Below, piece by piece: positions 49,247 through 58,600 of a DNA stretch of 64,000 nucleotides. Below the pieces are notes generated by a model that searched no databases, had not been told where the DNA came from, and worked only from the letters and a program-made list of their open reading frames with translations. A program made the translations under genes and the position numbers. Position 1 is the first letter of the stretch, and every line of letters begins with the position of its first letter. Source of the stretch: JAKAVN01 sp963796565 (GTDB taxonomy: Bacteria > Desulfobacterota > Binatia > Binatales > Binataceae); contig CAWCMA010000009.1 of NCBI GenBank assembly GCA_963796565.1, forward strand, positions 62,001 through 126,000, in the 5' to 3' direction.

Positions 49247-50638
49247 CTATCGCCCCTGGCTCCGAATCGCGTCGAGGGTGCAGTAGCTGTTGTACAACCT
49301 AGGATTGTTGATACTGGATACTAAACCGCCGGAGATTTCCGGAACTATTCCCATGCGCGACATCCGTCCGCTCTTCATATCATACATATGCATGTTTAGA
49401 TAACTTGCCCAGAAGCTGTCCGGCATTCCCTTGGGCCACTGCATTCCAGGCTTCTTCACCGCGTAGTCGTAAAACCACTCGGACTGGTGGAAAGGTTTGC
49501 CCGCCCGGTCGTAAGTGACAATCAGCGGCGCGATGCCGGTCCGGGCATCGAACCAACCGCGCTTCTTGCTATAGGGGCAGTTGGGATAGCCCACCGGCTT
49601 CATCTCGACCACATAGCCTTCGGGCACCAATTCCATGAAGGTTCGAAAATACTTCTTGCCATTCTTTCCGCCGACCAGGGGCACCTCCCAGTTGGGGTAT
49701 CCGAAATGACAATTGCCATGTGTGGCCGCCAGAAATGGTCCTTGACCAATGACTTTAAAATCGCCCCAGGTATAAACCGGATCGCCCGCGGCGGCGGCGT
49801 CGCTGGCGAACCACGCGGCGCCAGGCATTGCCGTCTCGAAACGCGAGCTATCGGGGACGGATCTAATCCGCTTGGTTTCTGGCGAGTACGCGTGCGCGGT
49901 CGGTAGCTTGTGCTGGTCATAAGCCCAGATTTCGAGCGAAGCAGTTCCGTTCATGTCCTGCGGAGAAGTCATAAACAAACTGTTTATTCGCAGTTCAGTC
50001 TCGTGGCCTGGCAGGTAGGGCTTCGGGTCGAGCGTTATGCGCCCCACGGTTCGATACCCGACGAATATGTAGTCGTAACTATAGTTGACATCACCGTCCG
50101 CGGTGGTTTCCCACTCGCGGGAGGCATACGCGACACTGTCATAATACAAAGTGGATGAGGTAAGTGCGTTCTGAAGGAGCAATTCTTGCGCCGTCTTCGC
50201 CTCCGGAAAGGGATTGCCGCCGATCCACGGTTTGCCGTCCTTGGTCCAGACGTTGCCGTCGCGGCCGACGACATGTACCCCTTTGTTGCGCATCGTCGCT
50301 TCCATGTACGAGGGCGCACAAAGCTTGGTCACGTCGGTCTCGGTCGCAATCAGGTCGATGGTGCGCTTGTCGTATTTGACCTGCCAATAGGCAACTTCGT
50401 CGAGTACATCTTTGACCAGATCGACATTATCCGCGGTGAGTACGTCGCCCGCCTTGAGCTTGCCCTTGGTGTAGGCCTCGATCGAAAGCAACTCCGGCGG
50501 GTAAGCGGCCGCGCAGTCGCCGTTGCGACCAATGACGTCGAATAGCGGCGCCAGCACTCCCGCCGCCGCCATCCCTTTGGCGAGTTGCCCCATAAAGTGA
50601 CGCCTGGTCCACCCCTCCCCGTACTTGATCAAACGCAT
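49247..50638 (-). CDS. DUF1329-family exported protein
   Basis: This 463-residue protein has a Tat-type leader (WTRRHFMGQLAKGMAAAGVLAP, about 10-31). The DUF1329 domain includes LKAGDVLTADNVDLVKDVLD near 60, WIGGNPFPEAKTAQELLLQN near 135, and the C-terminal YPNCPYSKKRGWFDARTGI. DUF1329 proteins resemble outer-membrane lipoprotein-sorting (LolB-like) folds and usually sit beside a DUF1302 barrel in clusters for hydrophobic substrates. No intact DUF1302 gene is nearby; a relic of one is 19 kb away at 30.1 kb. The ATG at 50638 gives the leader its normal place. Confidence 0.85.
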   Translation of the reverse strand: MRLIKYGEGWTRRHFMGQLAKGMAAAGVLAPLFDVIGRNGDCAAAYPPELLSIEAYTKGKLKAGDVLTADNVDLVKDVLDEVAYWQVKYDKRTIDLIATETDVTKLCAPSYMEATMRNKGVHVVGRDGNVWTKDGKPWIGGNPFPEAKTAQELLLQNALTSSTLYYDSVAYASREWETTADGDVNYSYDYIFVGYRTVGRITLDPKPYLPGHETELRINSLFMTSPQDMNGTASLEIWAYDQHKLPTAHAYSPETKRIRSVPDSSRFETAMPGAAWFASDAAAAGDPVYTWGDFKVIGQGPFLAATHGNCHFGYPNWEVPLVGGKNGKKYFRTFMELVPEGYVVEMKPVGYPNCPYSKKRGWFDARTGIAPLIVTYDRAGKPFHQSEWFYDYAVKKPGMQWPKGMPDSFWASYLNMHMYDMKSGRMSRMGIVPEISGGLVSSINNPRLYNSYCTLDAIRSQGR

Positions 50639-50947
50639 CGCTCGATTATCTCTCCCCGAGTTCAGTCTGTCTGTGAGCGAACGACCACTAACAAGTTTGA
50701 CCAAAGCCGTCAACCACAACCGTCTCTCTGGTCGCCGTTGCAGGGTTGCAGGAAGATCAGGTCGCGCGAGCTATCGGATCAGTCGGGCACCCGTTCGGCG
50801 CGCTCCGCCGAGCTTCAAGATTCCGGTCGTTGACGGAAATCAGCGATCGAGGGAATTGTGAGTAGAGAGGGCATCGTCATTGCGCAATAATTGCAGCTCG
50901 TGAGGATTCCGAGTCACGAGATGCCACCGAGGAGCGTAACATCAGTC
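50639..50947. other. 309-base divergent intergenic region
   Basis: No gene is seen. It holds the promoters of the divergent DUF1329 and methyltransferase genes. GATAAT lies close to the DUF1329 start (minus strand, about 50644-50649) without a good -35. TTGACG (50832-50837) and a weak GAATTG are possible plus-strand boxes. A small GC hairpin (CGGCG/CGCCG) sits near 50803-50815. Confidence 0.4.
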
Positions 50948-51580
50948 ATGAGCCAGCATGAGCACAAAGGCCACAGCGATCATGAGCACGGTCATAGCCA
51001 CGGAGATCGGCACGGCGCGCGTCAACCCGAGCGCTTCGACCCCGCGCGAGCGGCGTTACTCGACGATCCCGCCCGTCTCGAATATCTGCCGCCCGCGCGG
51101 CTGATCGAGTTGCTCGAGGCGCCCGCAGGCGCGCGGGTGGTCGATTTTGGCACCGGTACGGGCACGTTTGCGCTCGAGCTTGCCGGCCGTCGACCGGATC
51201 TCGAAGTCATAGCTCTGGACGAGCAGCCGCAGATGCTCGATATCCTCAAGGCCAAACCGGTTACCCGCGAACTACACAACCTTAAAGCCGTGCTCAACGG
51301 CGAGATGGCGCTGGCGGCGAGCGCGGAACGGGTCGTGGCCATCAACGTGCTGCACGAGTTGGGCGACGAAGCCTTGAAGGATTTGGCGGCGATGCTCAAG
51401 CCGGGTGGCTCGGCGTTGGTCGTCGACTGGAATTCCGAAGTCGATCGGCCCGTGGGCCCTCCCCGAGACCACGTATACAGCCCCGTCGAAGCGCGGCGAC
51501 GGCTGGAAGCGGCCGGACTCCGCGCGAGCGAAGGGCAGCCGCTCAAATATCACTACGTGTTCGTCGCGACCAAGCCGTGA
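50948..51580 (+). CDS. SAM-dependent methyltransferase with His-rich N-terminus
   Basis: This 210-residue protein has a first 25 residues with nine histidines (HEHKGHSDHEHGHSHGDRHG). The methyltransferase core is VVDFGTGTGTFALELAGR (motif I, about 65-82), VIALDEQPQMLDIL, VVAINVLHELGD and LKPGGSALVVDW. The fold is class I; the substrate is unknown. A His-rich N-terminus could bind zinc, nickel or copper. Relatives with such tails act on arsenite or other metals, but no such evidence is present here. The start at 50948 includes the His-rich part; an ATG at 50921 is possible. Confidence 0.8.
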   Translation: MSQHEHKGHSDHEHGHSHGDRHGARQPERFDPARAALLDDPARLEYLPPARLIELLEAPAGARVVDFGTGTGTFALELAGRRPDLEVIALDEQPQMLDILKAKPVTRELHNLKAVLNGEMALAASAERVVAINVLHELGDEALKDLAAMLKPGGSALVVDWNSEVDRPVGPPRDHVYSPVEARRRLEAAGLRASEGQPLKYHYVFVATKP

Positions 51581-51598
51581 AGGCGAACGCTTCCGGTG

Positions 51599-52168
51599 TC
51601 ACCCACGCCCGAGCGAGTAAAACTCGTCATTCGGCCGCATGTCACTGACGTTGGCGAGGCGATTCGACAGCGCGAAGAAGCCGGCTATCGCAGTGATGTC
51701 CCACACATCATCCTGGCTGAAGCCGTGACTTTTGAGCACTTCAAACTCCTGCTCTCCAATCGTATAGGGCGCGACCGCGACCTTTAGCGCGAAGTCGAGC
51801 ATCGCTTTCTGCCTGGGCGTGATATCGGCTTTGCGATAGTTGACCGCGACCTGGTCCGCGATGAACGGGCTCTTCGCGCGCACGCGCAGAATGGCGCCGT
51901 GAGCGATCACGCAGTAGTGACACTGGTTGGCGCTGCTGGTCGCGACCACGATCATCTCGCGCTCGGCCTTGGTTAGCCCGCTGGCCCTGTCCATCAGTGC
52001 ATCGTGATAAGCAAAGAAGGCGCGGAACTCATCCGGCCGATGCGCCATCGCAAGAAACACATTCGGGATAAAGCCGGACTTGGCCTGGACCTGTTCTATC
52101 CGGGCCCGGATGTCATCAGGCATTTCCTTCAGCGCAGGAACCGGAAATCGGCTGATCGGGTGACTCAT
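51599..52168 (-). CDS. AhpD-like peroxidase-related protein
   Basis: This 189-residue helical protein is of the alkylhydroperoxidase AhpD/carboxymuconolactone decarboxylase group. The redox motif is SANQCHYCVIAHGA (CXXC plus His, about 83-97), preceded by LTKAEREMIVVATS. FIPNVFLAMAHRPDEF near the start and DVWDITAIAGFFALSNRLANV near the end fit the uncharacterised peroxidase-related subfamily. It may reduce peroxides or remove CoA-linked or carboxyl compounds. The ATG at 52168 (MSHPISRFP) is chosen. It is convergent with the methyltransferase. Confidence 0.88.
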   Translation of the reverse strand: MSHPISRFPVPALKEMPDDIRARIEQVQAKSGFIPNVFLAMAHRPDEFRAFFAYHDALMDRASGLTKAEREMIVVATSSANQCHYCVIAHGAILRVRAKSPFIADQVAVNYRKADITPRQKAMLDFALKVAVAPYTIGEQEFEVLKSHGFSQDDVWDITAIAGFFALSNRLANVSDMRPNDEFYSLGRG

Positions 52169-52182
52169 GAAACACACCTCAA

Positions 52183-52199
52183 ATAGGCCGTTCGCCTAT
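52183..52199. promoter_or_regulatory. small inverted repeat upstream of the AhpD-like gene
   Basis: ATAGGC and GCCTAT are exact complements around a five-base loop, 14 bases before the start codon of the minus-strand AhpD-like gene. It could be an operator or a leader hairpin covering the ribosome site. Confidence 0.3.
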
Positions 52200-52252
52200 C
52201 TCTCTCGCAAATCCATCCGGCCGCCGCTTTCGCCGGCGTCAACCGAAATTTC

Positions 52253-52693
52253 TTATTTGGTTGCCTTCAACGGATCGGCGAATTCAGTGGTAAAGTTGCA
52301 CGCCTTGAGCGCTTCGAGGCAGCAGGCGATGTCTTCGTCGATGGTGCCGCCGCTGACGCCGAGGGCTCCGAGAAACTCGCCTTTTTCGACGATCGGCAGG
52401 CCACCGGCGACCATGCAGATGCGCGCGTCGGTATGCTGCAATCCATAGCCCATCGCGTCGGGCATCATCACCGCCCGCACCATCGCGGTGGGCCGCTTGA
52501 ACGCGATCGCCGTCCACGCCTTTTTGATTGCGATATCGACGTTGGCGATTCTTCCGCCTTCGGGACGCTCCAGGCCGCGCAGATGGCCGCCGAAATCAAC
52601 GATCGCCGTGGTGCTGGGCTTGCCGCATCGCTGAGCCTCGCGTCCGGATGCTTCGAGCAGCTTGCGCACCTCTTCAAGTTTGAGTTCTCGCAT
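52253..52693 (-). CDS. GlcG/HbpS-like (DUF336) protein
   Basis: This 146-residue protein begins MRELKLEEVRKLLEASGREA, with the TTAIVDFGGHLRGLERPEGG strand (about 28-47), AIKKAWTAIAFKRPT, and GLPIVEKGEFLGALGVSGG near 98-116, the DUF336 signature. Relatives include GlcG of glycolate oxidase operons and the haem-binding HbpS. It is followed upstream by the GlcD-like and GlcF-like genes on the same strand, the gene content of a glcDEFG-type unit without a separate GlcE. Function in the complex is not established. Confidence 0.87.
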   Translation of the reverse strand: MRELKLEEVRKLLEASGREAQRCGKPSTTAIVDFGGHLRGLERPEGGRIANVDIAIKKAWTAIAFKRPTAMVRAVMMPDAMGYGLQHTDARICMVAGGLPIVEKGEFLGALGVSGGTIDEDIACCLEALKACNFTTEFADPLKATK

Positions 52694-52864
52694 TGCAGTT
52701 CTCCCTTTTCTTTTCAGTTCGTGGACGTGATGTTGCGGAATTCCAGTGGCCGTATATCAAAAAAACCAGTTACGCCGTGGATGCGGCCGCAATCGGTCGC
52801 GGCGCAGTCGTGTCGGCCGCGCGCCGACGGCGTCCTGACACTTGCGCGAGCGGCTCCGGCGTTC

Positions 52865-54262
52865 TCACAGGCCCAGAATCTCCGGGCTCATGATCCCATT
52901 AGGGTCGAGCGTCTTTTTCAGCCTGGCAAGCGTGGTGTGGTAGCGCCCGAACTGATCCATCATTGGCGCCCAGACTCGCCCCGACTTGTATGGCACGCAT
53001 CCGACAGACAGCAGGTCGCGGCAGCAGCGGTCGGAAGCCGCGCGAATCTCGTCCCACTGCTCGCGCTCATCGTAAAAGACAATGACGGCGCCGTGCACGC
53101 CGCGCCGGCAGAGCACCAGCCCCCCGGCCCAGATGAATTGAGGATGAGCTCCGCGGTTGCGTTCGATCACGTCGAAGAAGCGCGGGATGCTCTCGTTCGC
53201 CATCGAGCACATCAGCAACGCGCACATCGAGCGGGCGAAATATCCGGCGTAGGAGTACCAGAAAGTTTGGTCGCGGCGCAGTTGGGCGAAAAAGATTTCA
53301 TCGAAGACCGGGAACTCGGCGCCGCCGAACCTGCCGCTTTCGGCCACGATCCGAGCGCGGTCGCGCGCCACCTCTTCGCTGGTGCCGCGGGCGTCCAGAG
53401 CGAGACAAAAGCCCGGCAGCCCCGCCCGATCGAACTGCGGCCGCGCACCCATCACGCGGGCCTCGACCGCCTTGCCTTCATAGCCGGCGCCATACCAGAG
53501 ATTGTGCGTCAGGTCCTTGAGCTGCAGCGCGGAGATGAAGCGCGCACCCGACTCATAGTCGGGAAAGCCCACGGCAAAGGTCTCCTGATATTCCGGCTTG
53601 GGATGGATCCACAGAGCGATCTTGGTGATCACGCCCAGGCATCCGTTGGCGCCCAGGAACATTCCGGTCAGGTCAGGCCCCACCGCGTAGCGTGCGAAGA
53701 AACCCGCACCCGCCAGCGCCGCGCTACCCGTGCGCATAAGTTCGCCGGTGGGCAATACTACTTCCAACCCCGCGACCTCGTCCCCCGTGCTCTGGTAGCG
53801 CGGCGAGCCGGTTCCCAGACCGTGCGACGCGATCGCGCCGCCCACCGTACCGGCGGCGCCAGTGAGCGGCACCACGCCCAACGTCAGTCCGTGCCGCCCC
53901 AGTTCCGCCAGCAGCGCGCCGTAGGTCACGCCCGCTTCGATCAGCACCAGGCCGCGATCTTCGTCGACCTTCAGGATATGGTTGAGCGCCGACGTATCGA
54001 GCACGATCGCGCCGTCGCACGGATTGGCGCCCCCGGCATAGGTCGATCCCGCAGCCCGCACATACAGCGGCACTTTGCGCCGATTGGCGGTGACAACCGC
54101 GGCAATCACATCCTCCACGCTCCGGGCGATCACCGCCGCGCTCGGATTGCCGCCCGGCGCGATCGAGGAGTCACGCCGATAGCCGAGCAAATCGATCTTG
54201 TCTTCGAGCACAGCCGCTCCGCTCTGGCCGGCGAGTTCCGTCCCCAGTTGGGTAAGCTTCAT
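52865..54262 (-). CDS. FAD-linked oxidase, GlcD/4-cresol-dehydrogenase-like
   Basis: The 465-residue protein has an FAD-binding PCMH domain (about 35-215): VPLYVRAAGSTYAGGANPCD, GLVLIEAGVTYGALLAELGR, GLTLGVVPLTGAAGTVGGAIASHGLGTG with the FAD pyrophosphate loop, and GMFLGANGCLGVITKIAL. The C-terminal substrate domain ends DPNGIMSPEILGL, as in GlcD and vanillyl-alcohol-oxidase-type enzymes. The substrate could be a 2-hydroxy acid or a phenolic alcohol. Its start overlaps the stop of the iron-sulfur gene (ATGA), so the two probably form one complex passing electrons to the membrane. Confidence 0.9.
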   Translation of the reverse strand: MKLTQLGTELAGQSGAAVLEDKIDLLGYRRDSSIAPGGNPSAAVIARSVEDVIAAVVTANRRKVPLYVRAAGSTYAGGANPCDGAIVLDTSALNHILKVDEDRGLVLIEAGVTYGALLAELGRHGLTLGVVPLTGAAGTVGGAIASHGLGTGSPRYQSTGDEVAGLEVVLPTGELMRTGSAALAGAGFFARYAVGPDLTGMFLGANGCLGVITKIALWIHPKPEYQETFAVGFPDYESGARFISALQLKDLTHNLWYGAGYEGKAVEARVMGARPQFDRAGLPGFCLALDARGTSEEVARDRARIVAESGRFGGAEFPVFDEIFFAQLRRDQTFWYSYAGYFARSMCALLMCSMANESIPRFFDVIERNRGAHPQFIWAGGLVLCRRGVHGAVIVFYDEREQWDEIRAASDRCCRDLLSVGCVPYKSGRVWAPMMDQFGRYHTTLARLKKTLDPNGIMSPEILGL

Positions 54263-55482
54263 GACGAAATCGACCTCACCCGGAAGTAAGTTTCGATGAA
54301 TTCGAACAGACCCATCACCGGGGGCAGGCCCGCCGCTTGCGACCGGCGCAGATGCGCCGCACAAAGCGGACTGGCGCTTAGCACTATGGTCGCCCCGGAC
54401 CGGGCAAAGGATTGCAGCTTGCCCTCGGCCATCCGCGCCGCGGATTGCGGGCTGACCTGCGGCATTCCGCCGGCGGCGCCGCAGCAGATGGCATAGTTTG
54501 CCTCGTCCGCGACGGTCGCCGTTTTGCATCCCAGTCGCGCGAGCAACGCGCGTATCCGGCGTGGATAGTTCGCCGCGGCGGCAGCGCCGTGACTCTTCTT
54601 GCTCAAATGGCAGGGATCGAGAAGGCCAACCGCGCCGCCAATCGAGGTGCCGGCCTTGGGCTCAAAGCTGACTCGACCCTTTGCGACCGCATGCTCGATC
54701 AGATCGAATGCGTGAACCACCTCGATTCCACCGCCGAGTTCCGCGCCAACCAGGCTTTCGAGGCATTCGGCTCCTGACACCGCGACAGTGCGACAACCGC
54801 TGCGCCCGATCGTCGCGATCAATCCCCGGCGCTCATTCCCCGCTTCGGCTACGTGGCCGGTCTCACTGAGCGGAGCGCCGCAGCAGCGCGCCTGCTCGGG
54901 AGGCAGCAGCCTCACTGCGATGCCGGCTTGATGCAGAACCGCCACGGTTGCGCGCGCTTCGGCCGGCGCATCGTAGCTTGCGGCGCATCCGGGGAGGTAG
55001 AGGGTGGCGGCGTCAGCGTCGATGCCGTCAAGCTGTGCGGCCCACTGGTTGCGTGCCTCGACCGGCGCGCCCGCGGGATTGTGATGCTCGACGACGTTCG
55101 CACCAATCGCGGCGATCGGCTCGGGGGCGAGACCTTGCCCGACCATCGCCGCGCGAATCTGCTTGACCAGATGCGCCGGCTGCAAGCCTACCGGGCAGAC
55201 TTCCTCGCAATTGCCGCACGTTGTGCAGTTGAAAAAGCGCTCGATCAACGAATTTATCGGCAGCTCTTCGCCTTCCAAGATGGCGCGCCCGGCCGCCAGA
55301 TAACCCTTGCCCGAGTAGCCCGGAGCGGAGTTGTGATGGATGAGCGTGGGGCAAACGTGCTGGATTCCACGCTCTTCCCAATACATTTCGACGCAGTAAT
55401 TGCAGCGCAGGCAGTGATAGAAGTTCTCCACGAAGGGCTCGGCTGCCTGCGCCAGCGCCGTCTTTATTTCACCTTGCGCCAT
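54259..55482 (-). CDS. iron-sulfur subunit, GlcF/heterodisulfide-reductase-like
   Basis: The protein has 407 residues. Two [4Fe-4S] sites are visible: CLRCNYCVEMYWEERGIQHVCP (about 24-45) and CTTCGNCEEVCP (about 85-96). Two CCG (cysteine-rich) domains follow, with YLPGCAASYDAP, ARCCGAPLSETG, LLDPCHLSKKS and YAICCGAAGG. This is the GlcF/HdrD pattern of subunits that accept electrons from an FAD oxidase. The coupled GlcD-like gene downstream is its partner. An 11-bp direct repeat lies just upstream of the start. Confidence 0.9.
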   Translation of the reverse strand: MAQGEIKTALAQAAEPFVENFYHCLRCNYCVEMYWEERGIQHVCPTLIHHNSAPGYSGKGYLAAGRAILEGEELPINSLIERFFNCTTCGNCEEVCPVGLQPAHLVKQIRAAMVGQGLAPEPIAAIGANVVEHHNPAGAPVEARNQWAAQLDGIDADAATLYLPGCAASYDAPAEARATVAVLHQAGIAVRLLPPEQARCCGAPLSETGHVAEAGNERRGLIATIGRSGCRTVAVSGAECLESLVGAELGGGIEVVHAFDLIEHAVAKGRVSFEPKAGTSIGGAVGLLDPCHLSKKSHGAAAAANYPRRIRALLARLGCKTATVADEANYAICCGAAGGMPQVSPQSAARMAEGKLQSFARSGATIVLSASPLCAAHLRRSQAAGLPPVMGLFEFIETYFRVRSISS

Positions 55483-55516
55483 TGGTTACTCGACCGAAAT
55501 TTTCAATTGCAACTCT

Positions 55517-55538
55517 GATTGATACTCGGTTGATACTC
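55517..55538. repeat. 11-bp direct repeat upstream of the GlcF-like gene
   Basis: GATTGATACTC (55517) and GGTTGATACTC (55528) are adjacent, sharing TTGATACTC. The period of one helical turn and the place 35-55 bases before the start codon suggest a regulator-binding pair; a minus-strand -10-like TATCAA falls inside it. Confidence 0.5.
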
Positions 55539-55663
55539 GCAAAGGCAACCGGCGGCTTACAAACAAAACATGAATCTTGCGCTGCCGTCAGTCCGATCGG
55601 CCCGCACTGGGCAGCCGAAGCCGACATCGACGATCGCTCGCCTGTGGATCATTGGAAGCTCCA

Positions 55664-58600
55664 TTATTCGCTCGCGCGCGGTGCGATTCGGCCCGGCGTA
55701 TCACGATAGACCAGGTAGTAGATGAGCGGCACGACGATCAAAGTGAACGCCGTCGAGGCGAAAATTCCGAAGATGAAAGCCCAGGCGAGGCCCGAGAAGA
55801 TTGGGTCGAGCGTAATCACGGCCGACCCCAGCATCGCGGCGCCGGCGGTGAGCGCGATTGGCCGCAGGCGAATGGTGCCGGCCTCGAGAATCGCGTTTTC
55901 GAGACTGAGTCCCCGCGCCAGACCGTGATGGATGAAGTCGATCAGGATTATCGAGTTGCGTACGACAATCCCCGCCAGCGCGATCATGCCGATCATGGCG
56001 GTCGCGGTGAAGAAGGTCGGATCGGGAAAGCCCGCCACGGCGCGGTTGGTCAGCAGGTTGAGCACAAAAAAGCCGGGCATGATGCCGATCATCGTCAGCG
56101 GAATTGCCGCCATGATGATGAGCGGCATCGCCAGCGACTCGGTCTGAGCAACCAGCAGCACGTAGATGAAAAAAAGCGCCGCGCCGAAAGCAAGCCCGAG
56201 ATCGCGGAACACTGTCACCGTGATGTTCCATTCGCCCTCGCCGCTCCAGTCGATGCTGTACCCGGCTGGAACCAGATTGCGAGTGCGCGGTTGGAGCCAG
56301 AGCACCTCGTTGACCGGGCTGATGCCGGCGGTGTCCGCCATGACCATCGTTACCTCGCGCAGGTCCTTGCGGTAGATCGGCTGTTCTTCCACCGTGCGGC
56401 GGACCTCGCCCAACTGGCTGAGCGGCACCATCGCGCCATCGGACCCCTGCACCTTTACCGCGGTGAGGTCTTCCAGGCTTGAACGGGCCGCTCGCGGCAT
56501 CCTTAACTCGATCACCAATGGATCGCGCTCCGTTTCCGTGTGAATGGTGCCGACCGCGTCGCCCCCGAGCATCAGCGCCAGAGTCTGTGCGACGTCCGCG
56601 GTGCTGATGCCATGCAGCGCCGCTTTTTCGCGATCGAGAATGAACTGCAAGTGGGGCTGCGCAGCGACGGAAAAATCGTCGGTGTCCACGAGGCCAGCGG
56701 TGCGATCGAGGACGCCTCGGAGCGCGCGTCCGTAACTGATGATCTGTGCATACTCCGCCTCGGGCGGGCCGTAGATTTCGGCGACGATGGTCTCCAGCAC
56801 GGGCGGCCCGGGCGGCATCTCGACGATCTTGATCTTCGCGCCATGCTTGCGCGCGAGCGCCTCTATCAACGGCCGGATGCGGAGCGCGATCTGGTGCGAG
56901 GACTGCGCGCGCGCGTTCTTGGGCGCCAGATTGATCCGGATGTCGGCCTGCCAGGGCGCGCGCCGCGCGTAGTAGTGACGAACCATCCCGTTGAAATCAA
57001 AGGGCGAGGTAACGCCGGTATAGGATTCGAAACTGGTGACTTCCGGAACTCGGGCCAACAGTTGGTCGAAGTCCCGCACCACCGCGTCGGCCGATTCCAG
57101 CGGCGTTCCTTCGGGCATGTCGATTACGAGCTGCAATTCGTTCTTGTTGTCGAATGGCAGCATCTTGACCGGAACCAGCCCGAACAGCACCAGCAGGATC
57201 GACACCACCAGGGCGCCGGCGATCGAAGCCAGGAAAAGGTACGCGCGCCGCCGACTGTCGAGCAGCGGCCGAAGAATCCTGGTATACCAGCGCCGGATCG
57301 CGGCCGCGTCGTCGGGCTTCTCGGTGCCGGCCGCGGGCGCGCCCTCGTGGCGCAGCAGATGATATGCGGCCCACGGCGTGATCGTGAACGCCACCACCAG
57401 CGATATCAGCATCGCCAGCGGTACGTTGAACGGCATCGGCCGCATATAGGGTCCCATCATCCCGGTCACGAACAGCATCGGGATGAACGATGCGATGACC
57501 GTGAAGGTCGCGAGGATCGTGGGCGGCCGGACCTCGTCCACCGCGATGAGAGTGGCTTCGCGCCGCGAGTGCGTGCCAAGCCGAAAATGACGGTGGATGT
57601 TCTCGACGTCGACGATCGGATCGTCGACCAGCAAACCCAGCGACAGGATCAGCGCGAACAGGGTGACCCGGTTGATCGTATAACCGGCGACCAGGTTTCC
57701 AAGCAGCGTGATCGCGAGCGTGATCGGAACCGCGATCGCGACTATGAACGCCTCGCGCGGGCCCAGCGAGAAGGCCAGCAGCACCACGATGATCCCGACG
57801 GCGATCAACAACTCCTTGACCAGCTCGTTCACCTTCTCGTTGGCGGTCTCTCCGTAATTGCGCGTGACCAGGACCTTCACGCTGGAGGGAATCGCCACGC
57901 CCTTGAGCGCTTCGACCTTGGCGATGAGTCCTTCAGCCACGGCGACCGCGTTGGTGCCGTGCCGTTTGGCGAAAGCGATCGTCACGGCGGGATAGAGCGT
58001 GCCCCGTTCCCCGACGCTATCGAGTTTCAACTGGCCCGGTTGCTCGAAAAGTCTGTCGCGCGCGGGACCGAAACCGATGGTGGTGTAGGAAACGGGCTCG
58101 GCGGGGCCGTCGACGACCCGAGCGACCTCGCGCAGGTAAACCGGACGCCCGTTGCGAACCGCGACGACAAGGCTGGCCGCTTCGGCCGCGCTCGTAAGGA
58201 ACGGGCCGCTGTCGACGACGTACTCGCGATTGTCGCGGGCGAAGCTGCCCGCGCGCAAATTCGCGTCGGCGCCGCGCAGCGTTCGCGCAACCTCCAGTGG
58301 CGCAAGCCCGTGGCCGGCGAGCGCTCCGGCGTCCAGCAGTATGCGAATCTGCCGCGGCCGCCCGCCCACCACCGAGGAGCGCCCCGTATCGGGCACCTCC
58401 TGCATGCGATGCAGTATTTCGTCGGCGACGCGGCGGAGCACGGCGTCGTTATCGATCTTGCTCCACAGGGTAACGTTGAGGATCGGGACATCATCGATCC
58501 CGACCGGCTTCACGATCCATCCGGTTACGCCCGGAGGAGTCGCGTCGCGGTTGGATTCGAGCTTGTTGTAAATCTGGACCAGGCTCCTGATACGGTCGTA

